NCBI GenBank assembly: GCA_011391865.1
Contig: JAABPV010000044.1
Span: forward strand, 29,177-93,176
Direction of reading: 5' to 3'
Origin: Desulfobulbaceae bacterium
GTDB lineage: Bacteria > Desulfobacterota > Desulfobulbia > Desulfobulbales > Desulfobulbaceae
Length of the DNA stretch: 64,000 nucleotides
Position numbers and translations under genes: made by a program
Notes under the pieces: model-generated
Databases searched by the model: none
What the model was told of the DNA's origin: nothing
What the model saw: the letters and a program-made list of their open reading frames with translations, nothing else
Part shown: positions 1 to 9,353 of the stretch, in pieces
Layout of the letters: each line of letters begins with the position of its first letter
Numbering within the stretch: the stretch's first letter is position 1

Positions 1-216
1 TCGCCGCCGCTTCTCCTGCCGCAGCGAGCCAAGCAGACTGAAGAACTTCTGCTCCGCCTTGGCCCGGATCGAGCAGGTGTTGAGGATGATCAGATCGGCC
101 TGCTCTGCGTCCGCGCCTGCAATGTAGCCGCTTTGCGCCAAGAGCTGCTCCATGATCTCGGAGTCCCGCTCGTTCATCTGGCAGCCGAAGGTCTTGATGT
201 GAAGATGTTTGGTCAT
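1..216 (-). CDS. miaB: tRNA-2-methylthio-N6-dimethylallyladenosine synthase MiaB, N-terminal part (runs off the window)
   Basis: The reverse strand from the ATG at 216 reads through to base 1 as the first 72 codons of MiaB, the radical-SAM enzyme that methylthiolates i6A37 in tRNAs reading UNN codons. The start [20 protein letters not shown] is typical of the N-terminal UPF0004 domain. Cys12 and Cys48 (in NTCS) are two of the three cysteines that hold the auxiliary 4Fe-4S cluster; the third and the CxxxCxxC radical-SAM motif lie outside the window. The gene is cut by the window edge and shows no sign of being a pseudogene. It is divergent from the acyl-CoA synthetase gene. Confidence 0.93.
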   Translation of the reverse strand, partial: MTKHLHIKTFGCQMNERDSEIMEQLLAQSGYIAGADAEQADLIILNTCSIRAKAEQKFFSLLGSLRQEKRRR

Positions 217-573
217 GATGTCGTCGCCAAAAAAGAGGGCGGGCCAAGCAGCCCGCCCGCTTCGCATGAACAAGCTGTCCTTGTTCAGCAATTTCGCTGC
301 AACCTACCGCAGAACACCGCCGGGCGCAACTGTTTTCTGGCAAGGGCGCGCGCTGGAGCGGCGGATGCTGCGGCCTTGCCTGCCGCAGCATCCCGGAAGA
401 CAAGAAAAAACAGCGGCGGATCAGCTTGCGCAGCCGCTGCCGCACGTTGCCGCATGATTTTTTTTATTGCGTCGGCTATGATGAATGCGGACATCTTCAG
501 CGCGGCCTTTTGACGGACAGCTGCCGCACGTCAGGCAATCCTTCATCTCTCTCTCTCGGACAAGGAACTTCCC
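217..573. other. Divergent intergenic region with hairpins, no gene
   Basis: No convincing gene is visible between the divergent miaB and acyl-CoA synthetase starts. On the minus strand a GC-rich stem (237-243 with 252-258, 8-nt loop) is followed by a run of T (228-234 on the plus strand as A), which is the shape of an intrinsic terminator just upstream of miaB. A second perfect 7-bp inverted repeat (268-274 with 280-286, 5-nt loop) lies beside it. Further right the DNA is low in features apart from a T8 run near 459. The short ORFs here have no family likeness. Confidence 0.5.
228..258 (-). terminator. Terminator- or attenuator-like hairpin in the miaB leader
   Basis: Read on the minus strand, GGGCGGG and CCCGCCC form a 7-bp stem with an 8-nt loop, followed by TCTTTTTT. 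No gene on that strand lies upstream to be terminated, and miaB begins only about 12 nt after the T run. It may be a transcription attenuator or may insulate miaB from antisense transcription. The function is inferred from shape only. Confidence 0.4.
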
Positions 574-3264
574 ATGAGTAAGCACTATCTCAGCACGCTG
601 TTTGAACCGAAGTCTGTGGCCGTATTTGGGGCCAGCGACCGTGAATGCGCGGTCGGCAACTTGGTGTTTAAGAACATGATTGAGGGCGGCTTTGCGGGTG
701 AGGTCTATCCGATCAACCCGAAGCGCGACGAGGTGCAGGGCCGCAAAGCGTATCCTGACTTGAAGAGCATCGGCCAGCCGGTGGACTTGGCGGTGATCAC
801 CACGCCAGCAGCGACCGTGCCGGGCATCATCGAAGCCTGCGGCAACTACGGCATCCGCTCGGCAGTGATCATCTCGGCAGGCTTTCGCGAGGTGGGGCCG
901 CAGGGCCTGAAGCTGGAGCAGGCGGTGCTGGAGACCGCCCGCCGTCACGGGCTACGCTTTGTTGGGCCGAACTGCCTTGGCATCATGCGGCCTGAGACCG
1001 GCCTCAACTGCACCTTCAACAAGGGCGGGGCCAATCCGGGCAACATCGCCTTGGTCTCGCAGTCGGGCGCACTCTGCACCGCCATCCTCGACTGGTCAGC
1101 AGCGAACAAGATCGGCTTCTCCACCGTGGTCTCCACCGGCATATCCGCTGATATAGACTTCGGCGACGTGCTGGATTACCTAGTCAATGACCCGAAGACC
1201 AAGAGCATCCTCCTCTACATCGAGGGCATCCACAACGCGCTCTCCTTCATGAGCGGCCTGCGGGCAGCAGCACGCTTCAAGCCGGTCATCGTCCTCAAGG
1301 TGGGCCGCCACGCCACCGGTTCCAAGGCGGCCATGTCGCACACCGGTGCGCTGGTTGGGGCGGATGACGTGTTCGATAGCGCCCTGCGACGGGCGGGCGT
1401 GCTGCGCGGGATGCGCATCGCCAACCTCTTCTCTGCCGCCTCCATCCTCACCTTCCCGATCAAGGCAGGCGGCGAGCGGCTGGCGATCATCACCAACGGC
1501 GGCGGCCCCGGCGTGATGGCCACAGACCGCGCCGCTGATCTCACCTTGCCCTTAGCCCAGCTCTCTCAGGAGACGCTGAAGAAGCTCAACGCAGTGCTGC
1601 CTGCAACGTGGTCAAAGAGCAATCCGGTCGATATCATCGGCGACGCGACCCCGGAACGCTACGCGCAAGCCGTGGCAGCCTGCGCGGAAGACCCCGGCGT
1701 GGATGGCTTGCTGGTTATCTTGACTCCGCAGGCGATGACCGACCCGGCAGGCGTGGCCAAGGCACTGGTAGGCTTGGAGCGGAGCAAGGGCAAGCCGCTG
1801 CTGACCTGCTGGATGGGCGAAATTCAGGTGGCGGAAGGCCGCAGCATCCTCCGCGACGCGAATATTCCGACCTTCAACACCCCGGAAACGGCGGTGGACG
1901 CTTTTTCGTATTTGGTCAACCACAGCCGCAACCAGAAGCTGCTTTTGGAAACGCCTGCGCCGATGTCCTTGGATGAAGCGCCGGGTGTCGAGGGAGCGCG
2001 GCTGATCATTGAGAGCGCGCTGGCTGAAGGCCGCAAAGTCCTCAGCGAGGTGGAGTCGAAGGCCGTGCTGAAGGCCTTCCACATTCCCACCGCCCATGCG
2101 AGCATCGTCCGTTCGCCCAACGAGGCACTGGTGCAGGCGGAAAGCATCGGCTTCCCGGTGGCTTTGAAGATCAACTCGCCGGACATCACCCACAAGTCGG
2201 ACGCGGGCGGCGTGCGGCTCGGCATCAGCAACGCCCAGGCCGCCCGCAGTGCCTACAACGAGATGCTGGCCGCTGTGCGCAAAAACCGGCCAGAGGCGCG
2301 TATTGACGGCGTGACCATCCAGCCGATGCTTCGGCGGCCCAATGGCCGCGAGCTGCTGGTGGGTATCGTCACCGATCCGGTCTTTGGCCCGGTGATCACC
2401 TTTGGCGCGGGCGGCATAGCAGTCGAGGTGATGGGCGACCGGGCCGTGACCCTGCCGCCGCTCAACCACAAGCTGGTGCAGGACTTGATCGGCAGGACGA
2501 GGATATCCAAGCTGCTCGGTGCCTTCCGTCACATGCCGCCAACCAACATGGAGGCACTGGAGCAGGTGCTGCTGCGGGTTTCGGAGATTGCCTGTGAGCT
2601 GCCGCTGGTCAAGGAGCTGGACATCAACCCGCTGATTGTTGATGAGAACGGGGCTATTGCTGTAGATGCCCGCATCGTGGTGGATTACCACGTGCAGACC
2701 TCTGACCGCTACAGCCACATGGCCATTTATCCCTATCCGTCGCATCTCGTCACCAAGCGGCAGCTGCCGGACGGCACTGATCTGGTCATCCGGCCCATCC
2801 GCCCAGAGGATGTGGAGCTGGAGCAGACCTTTGTCCGCAACCTCTCTGAGCAGACCAAGTATTTCCGCTTCATGCAGGCGATGAACGAACTCAGCCCGCA
2901 GATGCTGGCCCGCTTCACCCAGATTGACTACAACCGAGAAATGGCGCTCATCGCTGTGGTGCCTGAGAAGGAGGCTGATGAGGGCAAGGAGAAACAGATC
3001 GGCGTGGCCCGTTACAGCATCAACCCAGACGGCAGAAGCTGCGAGTTCGCTATTGTCGTGGCTGACGAATGGCAGCGGCAAGGCATTGCCCACCTGCTCA
3101 TGCAGCAGCTCATTGCTACGGCCCGCAACCAAGGCCTCCAGATCATGGAAGGCGATGTGCTATCCAACAACCACGACATGCTCACCCTTGCCGAGAAGCT
3201 GGGATTCAGCGTCAGCACCAGCGATGAAGGCGGCGATGTTGCGCATGTGGTGTTGAGGATGTGA
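574..3264 (+). CDS. Acyl-CoA synthetase (ADP-forming type) fused to GNAT acetyltransferase (Pat/PatZ-like)
   Basis: The 896-residue protein has the domain order of PatZ/Pka-type lysine acetyltransferases and of fused ADP-forming acetyl-CoA synthetases. It has a CoA-binding Rossmann domain (about 1-130), a succinyl-CoA-ligase-like domain (about 150-470) with SHTGALVGADD and the phospho-acceptor-type His256, an ATP-grasp domain (about 490-700) and a C-terminal GNAT domain (about 730-895). Because the phosphohistidine region is intact, it could be a working acid:CoA ligase (acetyl-CoA to acetate plus ATP), a protein acetyltransferase, or both; sequence alone does not decide. AAGGAA lies about 7 nt before the ATG. 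The NLR-like gene begins only 13 nt after the stop, so the two may be co-transcribed. Confidence 0.88.
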   Translation: MSKHYLSTLFEPKSVAVFGASDRECAVGNLVFKNMIEGGFAGEVYPINPKRDEVQGRKAYPDLKSIGQPVDLAVITTPAATVPGIIEACGNYGIRSAVIISAGFREVGPQGLKLEQAVLETARRHGLRFVGPNCLGIMRPETGLNCTFNKGGANPGNIALVSQSGALCTAILDWSAANKIGFSTVVSTGISADIDFGDVLDYLVNDPKTKSILLYIEGIHNALSFMSGLRAAARFKPVIVLKVGRHATGSKAAMSHTGALVGADDVFDSALRRAGVLRGMRIANLFSAASILTFPIKAGGERLAIITNGGGPGVMATDRAADLTLPLAQLSQETLKKLNAVLPATWSKSNPVDIIGDATPERYAQAVAACAEDPGVDGLLVILTPQAMTDPAGVAKALVGLERSKGKPLLTCWMGEIQVAEGRSILRDANIPTFNTPETAVDAFSYLVNHSRNQKLLLETPAPMSLDEAPGVEGARLIIESALAEGRKVLSEVESKAVLKAFHIPTAHASIVRSPNEALVQAESIGFPVALKINSPDITHKSDAGGVRLGISNAQAARSAYNEMLAAVRKNRPEARIDGVTIQPMLRRPNGRELLVGIVTDPVFGPVITFGAGGIAVEVMGDRAVTLPPLNHKLVQDLIGRTRISKLLGAFRHMPPTNMEALEQVLLRVSEIACELPLVKELDINPLIVDENGAIAVDARIVVDYHVQTSDRYSHMAIYPYPSHLVTKRQLPDGTDLVIRPIRPEDVELEQTFVRNLSEQTKYFRFMQAMNELSPQMLARFTQIDYNREMALIAVVPEKEADEGKEKQIGVARYSINPDGRSCEFAIVVADEWQRQGIAHLLMQQLIATARNQGLQIMEGDVLSNNHDMLTLAEKLGFSVSTSDEGGDVAHVVLRM

Positions 3265-3277
3265 GAGGTGCATTGAC

Positions 3278-6037
3278 ATGACCATGCAACATGCTGAATC
3301 AGTCCGCCGCGCTTTGATCGTCACAGCACTGCCGGTGGAATACGCCGCCGTGCGCGGGCATCTGAAAGACCTTGCTGAAAAGGAGCATCCGCAAGGCGAT
3401 ATCTACGAGCAAGGCATCTTTCAGGCCGACGGCCAGCAATGGCAGGTCGGCATTGTCGAAATGGGCATGGGCAATCCGAACGCCGCGCAAAAGAGCGAGC
3501 GGGCGATTGCCCATTTCCAGCCTGAAGCCGTACTTTTTGTCGGCATTGCGGGCGGGATCAAGGATGCGAAGATTGCTGACGTGGTGGTGGCGAGCAAGGT
3601 CTATGGCTATCATTTCGGCAAGGCTGCCGAGGACTTCAAAACACGACCTGAAGTTGGCCTGCCCGGCCACCGTCTTCTCGAACGCGCCCGCGCCGAAGCC
3701 CGCAAACCGGACTGGCTGACGCGGCTACCGGAAATACCGCTGCCTGCGCCGAAGGTCTTTCTCGGCGCGATTGCCGCAGGTGAGCAGGTGGTGACTTCCA
3801 CCCAGTCGGTGAGTTATCAGCTCATCCGCAATTCTTATAACGACGCGCTGGCCTTGGAAATGGAAAGCTACGGCTTTTTCAAAGCGGTGCAGGCTCATTC
3901 CGGGCTGGAGGCTTTGGCGGTGCGCGGCATTTCAGACTTGCTGGAAGGCAAATCTGAAGCTGACGGCGGCGGTTCGCAGGAACGCGCCTCGCAACATGCC
4001 GCCGCCTTTGCTTTTGAAGTGCTGGCCAAGCTGAAGCTGCCGGAAAAGAATGTCCGAGTTGAAGTTCGCGAAATCGTGCGCGAGGTTCCTGCCCCGTCCG
4101 CGCCGCTCCTCTCCAATCTCCCTCATCAGCCCTTCTTCTTTGGCCGGACAAAGGAGCTGGCCAGCATTGCTGAAGCCATTTCACCGGAAGCCCGCACGTG
4201 GGGCGCGTTGATTGACGGTCCCGGCGGCATCGGCAAGACCGCGCTGGCCATCAAAGCTGGACACGATGCGCCTGCCGCACATTTTGAGCGCAAGATTTTC
4301 CTTTCCGCCAAGGTGCGCGAGCTGACCCCGACGGGCGAGCAGTCGTTGGATGACTTCATTTCCCGCGATTACCAAACCTTGCTGGCCGATTTAGCCCGTG
4401 AGCTGGACGCGGACAATGCAGCGCAGGCCGCGCCGGAAGAGCGTGTCAAAGCAGTGCATCATGCCTTGACCGGCAAGCGCATCCTGCTGGTGATTGACAA
4501 CGTGGAGACCTTCCCGGAAACCGAGCGCGTCCGGCTGTATCAGTTTCTCTCCCGCCTGCCTGAGGGCTGCAAAGCGATTGTCACCAGCCGCCGCCGCACG
4601 GACATTGATGCCCGCGTCATCCGCCTTGACCGCTTGGAACGGCAGGATGCCTTTGCCCTGCTGGATGAGCTGGCCAAGGACAACCCGCATCTGAGCAAGG
4701 CCACGGCGCAGGAGCGCGGCGATTTGTACGAAATCACCGGCGGCAATCCGCTCATCATCCGCTGGACAGTCGGCCAGCTGGGGCGCACGGGCAGCCGCTG
4801 CCGCACAGTTGCCGAAGCCTGCGCCTTTCTGGAAGCCGCGCCCAAGGGCAATGACCCGCTCGAATACATTTTCGGCGACCTTGTGGACACCTTCACCGAG
4901 AGCGAAACCGCTGTGCTGGCCGCGCTGGCCCTGTTCAGCCATCCTGCGCCGGTGGAGCAGATTGCGGCTGTGGCCGGAATTGCCGCCCAATCCGCCCGCA
5001 CCGCGCTGGAAGATCTGAACAGCCGCGCCCTGCTGGTGGCGGACGAGGAAGGGGAAAAGTTCCTCCTGCCCAAGCTGGCCGCAACCTTTATCCGCCGCAA
5101 ACGGCCTGAGCATGTGGCTGTCAGCGGCGACCGCCTGACGGAACGTGCTTTTGCCTTGGCCTTGGAGAACGGCTATCAACAATATGAGCGTTTTCCGGTG
5201 CTGGAAGCGGAATGGCCGCTGCTTGCTGCTGCCATTTCACTCTTTGTTCAAGGCGAGAATGAGCGGTTGCAGCGTGTATGCGATGCGCTGGATACGTTCT
5301 TCAACTTTTCTGGCCGCTGGGATGAGCAGTTCTCCCTATGTCAGCAGGCTGAAGAAAGGGCACTATCCGCTGGAGACAGCAAGAATGCAGGCTGGCGGGC
5401 GTATAATGCAGGATTTATCTATTACTGGCGCAGACAAACGGCCAACGTCTTGGAATGTGCCGCCCGCTGTGCCAAGCATTGGGAGAAAGCTGGGGCGCAG
5501 GAGCTGGCCTATGCTATCCGGCTGCGTGGCATTGGGCATACATTGGAAAAAAACTACCCGGCAGCGGTTGCTGCGTATCAGGAATCGTTTGCTCTTTGGC
5601 GAGCCATTGCGCCGGAGAGCGAGGATGTGGCTATTGCGTTGAATGACTTGGCTGATGTAGAGCAGTTACAGGGTAATTTTTCCGCAGCTGAACGTGATTA
5701 CAAAGAAGCCTTGCGGATTGCGAAGAAGACAAAGCAGCATGAAGGAGTTGCTAGCTACACCGGTAACTTGGCCGAGCTTGCCCTTGACCGGAAAGACTGG
5801 CCGCAAGCCGAAAAACTCGCCCGGCAGGCGTTAGAACTGACGGAAAAGATCGGACGACAGGAGATGATTGGCTTCGTTTGCCGCGTCATCGCTAAAGCAC
5901 TTGCCCGTCAAGGCCAGGCCGCAGAGGGCTTGGACTACGCCCGCCGCTCTGTGGACATCTTCAGCCGCCTGCGCCAGCCGAATGAGCTGGAAAGAGCGCA
6001 GGCCGCCCTGCGGGAATGCGGCGGCGGGAATTCATAA
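3278..6037 (+). CDS. NLR-like protein: nucleoside phosphorylase domain + STAND NTPase + TPR
   Basis: The 919-residue protein has three parts. Residues about 10-255 form a PNP/MTA-SAH-nucleosidase-type nucleoside phosphorylase fold, with VGIAGG, ALEMES and the RGISD region that carries the catalytic Asp in nucleosidases. Residues about 290-560 form a STAND (NB-ARC/NACHT-like) NTPase with Walker A GPGGIGKT at 314-321, Walker B LLVIDN near 402-407 and a TSRRR sensor-like motif. A winged-helix part follows, and residues about 640-910 are TPR repeats. The architecture is known from Aravind-group surveys of bacterial conflict systems: the phosphorylase-like domain is the likely effector or ligand-processing domain, the NTPase a switch, and the TPRs the sensor. 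The key phosphorylase residues look intact. A role in phage defence or programmed death is inference. It lies 13 nt downstream of the acyl-CoA synthetase gene. Confidence 0.85.
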   Translation: MTMQHAESVRRALIVTALPVEYAAVRGHLKDLAEKEHPQGDIYEQGIFQADGQQWQVGIVEMGMGNPNAAQKSERAIAHFQPEAVLFVGIAGGIKDAKIADVVVASKVYGYHFGKAAEDFKTRPEVGLPGHRLLERARAEARKPDWLTRLPEIPLPAPKVFLGAIAAGEQVVTSTQSVSYQLIRNSYNDALALEMESYGFFKAVQAHSGLEALAVRGISDLLEGKSEADGGGSQERASQHAAAFAFEVLAKLKLPEKNVRVEVREIVREVPAPSAPLLSNLPHQPFFFGRTKELASIAEAISPEARTWGALIDGPGGIGKTALAIKAGHDAPAAHFERKIFLSAKVRELTPTGEQSLDDFISRDYQTLLADLARELDADNAAQAAPEERVKAVHHALTGKRILLVIDNVETFPETERVRLYQFLSRLPEGCKAIVTSRRRTDIDARVIRLDRLERQDAFALLDELAKDNPHLSKATAQERGDLYEITGGNPLIIRWTVGQLGRTGSRCRTVAEACAFLEAAPKGNDPLEYIFGDLVDTFTESETAVLAALALFSHPAPVEQIAAVAGIAAQSARTALEDLNSRALLVADEEGEKFLLPKLAATFIRRKRPEHVAVSGDRLTERAFALALENGYQQYERFPVLEAEWPLLAAAISLFVQGENERLQRVCDALDTFFNFSGRWDEQFSLCQQAEERALSAGDSKNAGWRAYNAGFIYYWRRQTANVLECAARCAKHWEKAGAQELAYAIRLRGIGHTLEKNYPAAVAAYQESFALWRAIAPESEDVAIALNDLADVEQLQGNFSAAERDYKEALRIAKKTKQHEGVASYTGNLAELALDRKDWPQAEKLARQALELTEKIGRQEMIGFVCRVIAKALARQGQAAEGLDYARRSVDIFSRLRQPNELERAQAALRECGGGNS

Positions 6038-6044
6038 ACGGCCC

Positions 6045-7736
6045 TCACAACATCCGCTTTGCTTTTTCCACGCCCTCCGCGAGTGTGCGGGAGAAGTTGA
6101 CTTTTCCGACCTGTTTCCGCAGCCCGGCCCGGCGCAGCTTGAGAATCATCTGCGGCTGAAGGTTGTTGATGACTAATTTCACGCCGCTTTTCTCCAAGTT
6201 TCTGATGATGGACTCCATCGCCACAATCGCGCTCATGTCAATCATGTTCACCTTGCTCATCTCCAGCACGACCACGCGCACATCTGGGCTGATTGAGGTG
6301 ATGTTCTTCATTGATTTCTGTGCTGAACCAAAGAAGAGCGGCCCGTTGATATCATAAATGGAGATTTCGGCAGGCAGAACACCCAAGCCGTGATGCTCGT
6401 GCTCCATTTTTTTAGTCGTGGTCAGATTGATGGTGTTCTGAATGAAAAGGATGGCGGCCAAGCTCATGCCCACGCCCACAGCTATTGCCATGTCAAAAAG
6501 CACAGTCAGCGAGAAGCAGATCAGGAGAACGGCGACATCGCTGCGTGGGGCAATCCTGACCGTGCGGATGAAGTGCTTCACTTCGCTCATGTTCCACGCG
6601 ACAATGAAGAGCAGGGCGGCCATCGAGGCCATTGGGATGTACGACAGCAGCGGGGTGATCAGTAAAATCGCAAGCAGGACAAAAAGGCTGTGGACTATCG
6701 CGGCCAAGGGCGTGCGTCCGCCTGCCTTGATGTTGGTTGCTGTCCGGGCGATGGCGGCGGTGGCCGGAATGCCGCCGAAGAAGGGCGCGACAATGTTGCC
6801 GATGCCTTGGCCGATCAGCTCGTCGTTGGAATCATGCTTGCAGCCGCTCAGGCCGTCGGCGATCACCGAGCAGAGCAGCGAAGTGATGGCACCGAGCACG
6901 GCAATGGCGATGGCGGAGGGAAAAAGATCGTGCAGCATCTGCCAGCTCAGGCCGACAGGCGTGCCGTCCGCGCCGGGGAGGTTCCACGGCCAGTTCAGGC
7001 TGGGCAGAAAAGGAGGGATGCCGCCGCCGCTCACCCCGTTCATCTCATAGTGAAAGCGGCTGCCGATGGTGGCGGCGACAAAATCCGGGCTGATTTTGCT
7101 CCCGGCCCATGCGGCGATGGAGCCGACTAACACGGCAACGAGGTGGCCCGGCACCTTCGAGCGCAGCCGGGGCCAGACCAGCAGCACCGCCAAAGTCAGG
7201 ATGCCGATGAGGAAATCCGCAAGGGTGGCAGTTGGCACAGCACGCATGATCGCGCCGACCTGCTCAAGATAATGGCCGTCTACAGCCTCCACCTCAAGCC
7301 CGAAGAAATCTTTGATCTGAAAAGTGGCGATGATCACCGCAATCCCGGAGGTGAAGCCAACCGTGACCGGATACGGCACCACCTCAATCAGGCTGCCGAG
7401 CTTGGCCGCGCCCATGATGATCATGATGATTCCGGCCATCGCGCCGCTCACCAGCAGGCCGCCCACGCCGAATTTTTGCACAATCGGCAGCAGGACAACC
7501 GTGAAGGCGGCTGTGGGGCCGGAAACATTGATGACTGAGCCGCCGCTGAGGGAAATGACGATGCCCGCCACAATCGCCGTGTAGAGGCCGTGCTGCGGTG
7601 CCACCCCGCTGGCGATGGCGAAGGCCATGGACAGCGGCAGGGCGACGATGCCGACAATCAGGCCGGAAAGCACGTCGGCCTGAACAGCCGCGAAGGAAGG
7701 TTTTGCCTTGACGGTTTGGGTGAATGCTGCAAACAT
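6045..7736 (-). CDS. SulP/SLC26 family anion transporter with STAS domain (DauA-like)
   Basis: This 563-residue inner-membrane protein has about 10-14 hydrophobic segments (roughly residues 20-420), followed by a cytoplasmic STAS domain (about 440-555) with VNMIDMSA in the position of the anti-sigma-antagonist loop. SulP proteins carry sulfate, bicarbonate or C4-dicarboxylates; the length is close to that of E. coli DauA, but the substrate cannot be read from sequence. The internal ATG at 7736 is preferred over an upstream one because AAGGAA lies 5-10 nt before it. It converges with the NLR-like gene, with 7 nt between the stops. Sulfate uptake would suit a sulfate reducer. Confidence 0.88.
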   Translation of the reverse strand: MFAAFTQTVKAKPSFAAVQADVLSGLIVGIVALPLSMAFAIASGVAPQHGLYTAIVAGIVISLSGGSVINVSGPTAAFTVVLLPIVQKFGVGGLLVSGAMAGIIMIIMGAAKLGSLIEVVPYPVTVGFTSGIAVIIATFQIKDFFGLEVEAVDGHYLEQVGAIMRAVPTATLADFLIGILTLAVLLVWPRLRSKVPGHLVAVLVGSIAAWAGSKISPDFVAATIGSRFHYEMNGVSGGGIPPFLPSLNWPWNLPGADGTPVGLSWQMLHDLFPSAIAIAVLGAITSLLCSVIADGLSGCKHDSNDELIGQGIGNIVAPFFGGIPATAAIARTATNIKAGGRTPLAAIVHSLFVLLAILLITPLLSYIPMASMAALLFIVAWNMSEVKHFIRTVRIAPRSDVAVLLICFSLTVLFDMAIAVGVGMSLAAILFIQNTINLTTTKKMEHEHHGLGVLPAEISIYDINGPLFFGSAQKSMKNITSISPDVRVVVLEMSKVNMIDMSAIVAMESIIRNLEKSGVKLVINNLQPQMILKLRRAGLRKQVGKVNFSRTLAEGVEKAKRML

Positions 7737-7903
7737 CTTGTTCCTTTCTGCTGAATTTTTGGCAAGCCGGAGCGGAATGCCCCTGATCATGCGGAAAGGT
7801 TGCGAAATATAGCGCGGTTTGCCAGCCTGTAAAGGGGAATGTGCGGGAAAAATGCGCGGCGGAAAAAAGACGGCCCGGCTATGCCTGCGGGCGCGGATTG
7901 GGC

Positions 7904-7932
7904 TTGCAAAAATGCTGTTCCGTTTTTAAAGT
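7904..7932 (+). promoter_or_regulatory. Possible sigma-70 promoter of lysC
   Basis: TTGCAA (7904-7909) and TAAAGT (7927-7932) are separated by 17 nt and lie about 60 nt before the lysC start. Each box matches the consensus at 4 of 6 positions. Confidence 0.4.
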
Positions 7933-7991
7933 AGGGCGTTTTTTTGAACATGTCATCGCATCCTCAAACCTTCAACCAACCAGTTACAGCT

Positions 7992-9227
7992 ATGGCGCTG
8001 ATCGTGCAGAAATTCGGCGGGACCTCGGTGGGTTCCACGGAAAAGATAAAAAATGTGGCCAAGCGGGTGCTGCGCTATCAGCAGCAGGGCCACCAAGTGG
8101 TCGTGGTGCTGTCGGCCATGTCCGGCCAGACTGACCGGCTGCTGGGCTGGGCCGGGGAGATGCAGCGGCTGCCTGATCTCCGCGAGACCGACATGCTTTT
8201 AGCCACCGGCGAGCAGGTGACGATCGCCCTTTTCGCGATGGCGATGAAGGAGATGGGCTGCGACGCGGTCTCGCTGCTCGGCGACCAAGTGCGGATCATC
8301 ACCGACACGATGCACACCAAGGCCCGCATCCGCGAAATTGAGCCTGATCTAATCCGCAAACACCTTGACGCAGGCCGGGTGGTGGTGGTCGCGGGCTTCC
8401 AAGGCGTGACCGCAGAGGGCGAGATCACCACGCTGGGCCGTGGCGGTTCAGACACCACCGCCGTCGCGCTGGCTGCCGCGCTCAAGGCCGACAGCTGCGA
8501 GATTTACACCGATGTTGAGGGCGTGTACACCACCGACCCCAACATCTGCGCCCAAGCGCGCAAAATCAAGATGATCACCTATGACGAAATGCTGGAGCTG
8601 GCCAGCCTCGGTGCCAAGGTGCTGGAAATCCGCTCCGTGGGCTTGGCCAAACGCTACAAGGTTCCGCTGCATGTTCGTTCCACTTTTTCAGAAAACGAAG
8701 GCACTTGGGTCGTCGAGGAGGATAGACTTATGGAGTCCATGCTGGTCTCAGGCATCACCTATAGCAGAAAGGAAGCGCGCATCACTATCAAGGCTGTGCC
8801 GGATCAGCCCGGCGTTGCGTCAAAAATTTTCCTGCCCATCTCCAACGCAGGCATTCTGGTGGACATGATCCTCCAGAACACGCGGGAAGGGCAGCTGACC
8901 GACATCACCTTCACCGTGCTTCGGACAGATTATCTGCGGACCATGGAAATTTTGAAGCAGACAGCGGCGGAGATCGGGGCGGAGTCAGTGAGCAGCGACG
9001 AGTCCATCGCCAAGATTTCCATTGTCGGCGTGGGAATGCGCAATCACTCCGGCATAGCCTCGACCATGTTCCAAATCATGGCCAATGAGGGCATCAACAT
9101 CATGATGATCGCCACCTCGGAGATCAAGGTGTCCTGCATCATCGCCGAGAAATACACCGAGCTGGCGGTGCGCGCGCTGCATTCGGCCTTTGCCTTGGAC
9201 AAGGCGAATCAGCCGACGGAGGAGTAA
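7992..9227 (+). CDS. lysC: Aspartate kinase
   Basis: This 411-residue aspartokinase phosphorylates L-aspartate at the first step to Lys, Thr and Met. The N-terminal KFGGTSVG motif starts at about residue 7, GRGGSDTTA lies near 155, and two C-terminal ACT domains (about 265-400) are expected to bind lysine and/or threonine for feedback control. The length matches the monofunctional bacterial form, which is 400-415 residues. The ATG at 7992 is chosen because conservation begins there with MALIVQKFGG; an in-frame start at 7944 would add 16 unconserved residues. Neither start has a strong ribosome-binding site. A strong hairpin terminator follows. Confidence 0.95.
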   Translation: MALIVQKFGGTSVGSTEKIKNVAKRVLRYQQQGHQVVVVLSAMSGQTDRLLGWAGEMQRLPDLRETDMLLATGEQVTIALFAMAMKEMGCDAVSLLGDQVRIITDTMHTKARIREIEPDLIRKHLDAGRVVVVAGFQGVTAEGEITTLGRGGSDTTAVALAAALKADSCEIYTDVEGVYTTDPNICAQARKIKMITYDEMLELASLGAKVLEIRSVGLAKRYKVPLHVRSTFSENEGTWVVEEDRLMESMLVSGITYSRKEARITIKAVPDQPGVASKIFLPISNAGILVDMILQNTREGQLTDITFTVLRTDYLRTMEILKQTAAEIGAESVSSDESIAKISIVGVGMRNHSGIASTMFQIMANEGINIMMIATSEIKVSCIIAEKYTELAVRALHSAFALDKANQPTEE

Positions 9228-9248
9228 GCGGCAGTTTTGCTGCAAAGA

Positions 9249-9290
9249 GCGAAGCCCCTTCTGACAGACAGAAGGGGCTTCGCCGTTTTA
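9249..9290 (+). terminator. Intrinsic terminator after lysC
   Basis: A perfect 15-bp stem (9249-9263 with 9269-9283) has a 5-nt loop and is followed by CGTTTTA. It lies 22 nt after the lysC stop. It is palindromic, so it may also stop transcripts that leave nuoN on the minus strand. Confidence 0.85.
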
Positions 9291-9353
9291 TCCACCCACT
9301 CTATTACGCGCCTTATCGTCCTTTGTGATGACGATGCGGTGCTTTTTTCTTTC

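Noticed and set aside
1612..3132. 506-codon open frame on the minus strand
   Set aside because: It lies antisense to the acyl-CoA synthetase gene, is rich in His/Arg/Gln as such shadows are in GC-rich DNA, and shows no family motif.
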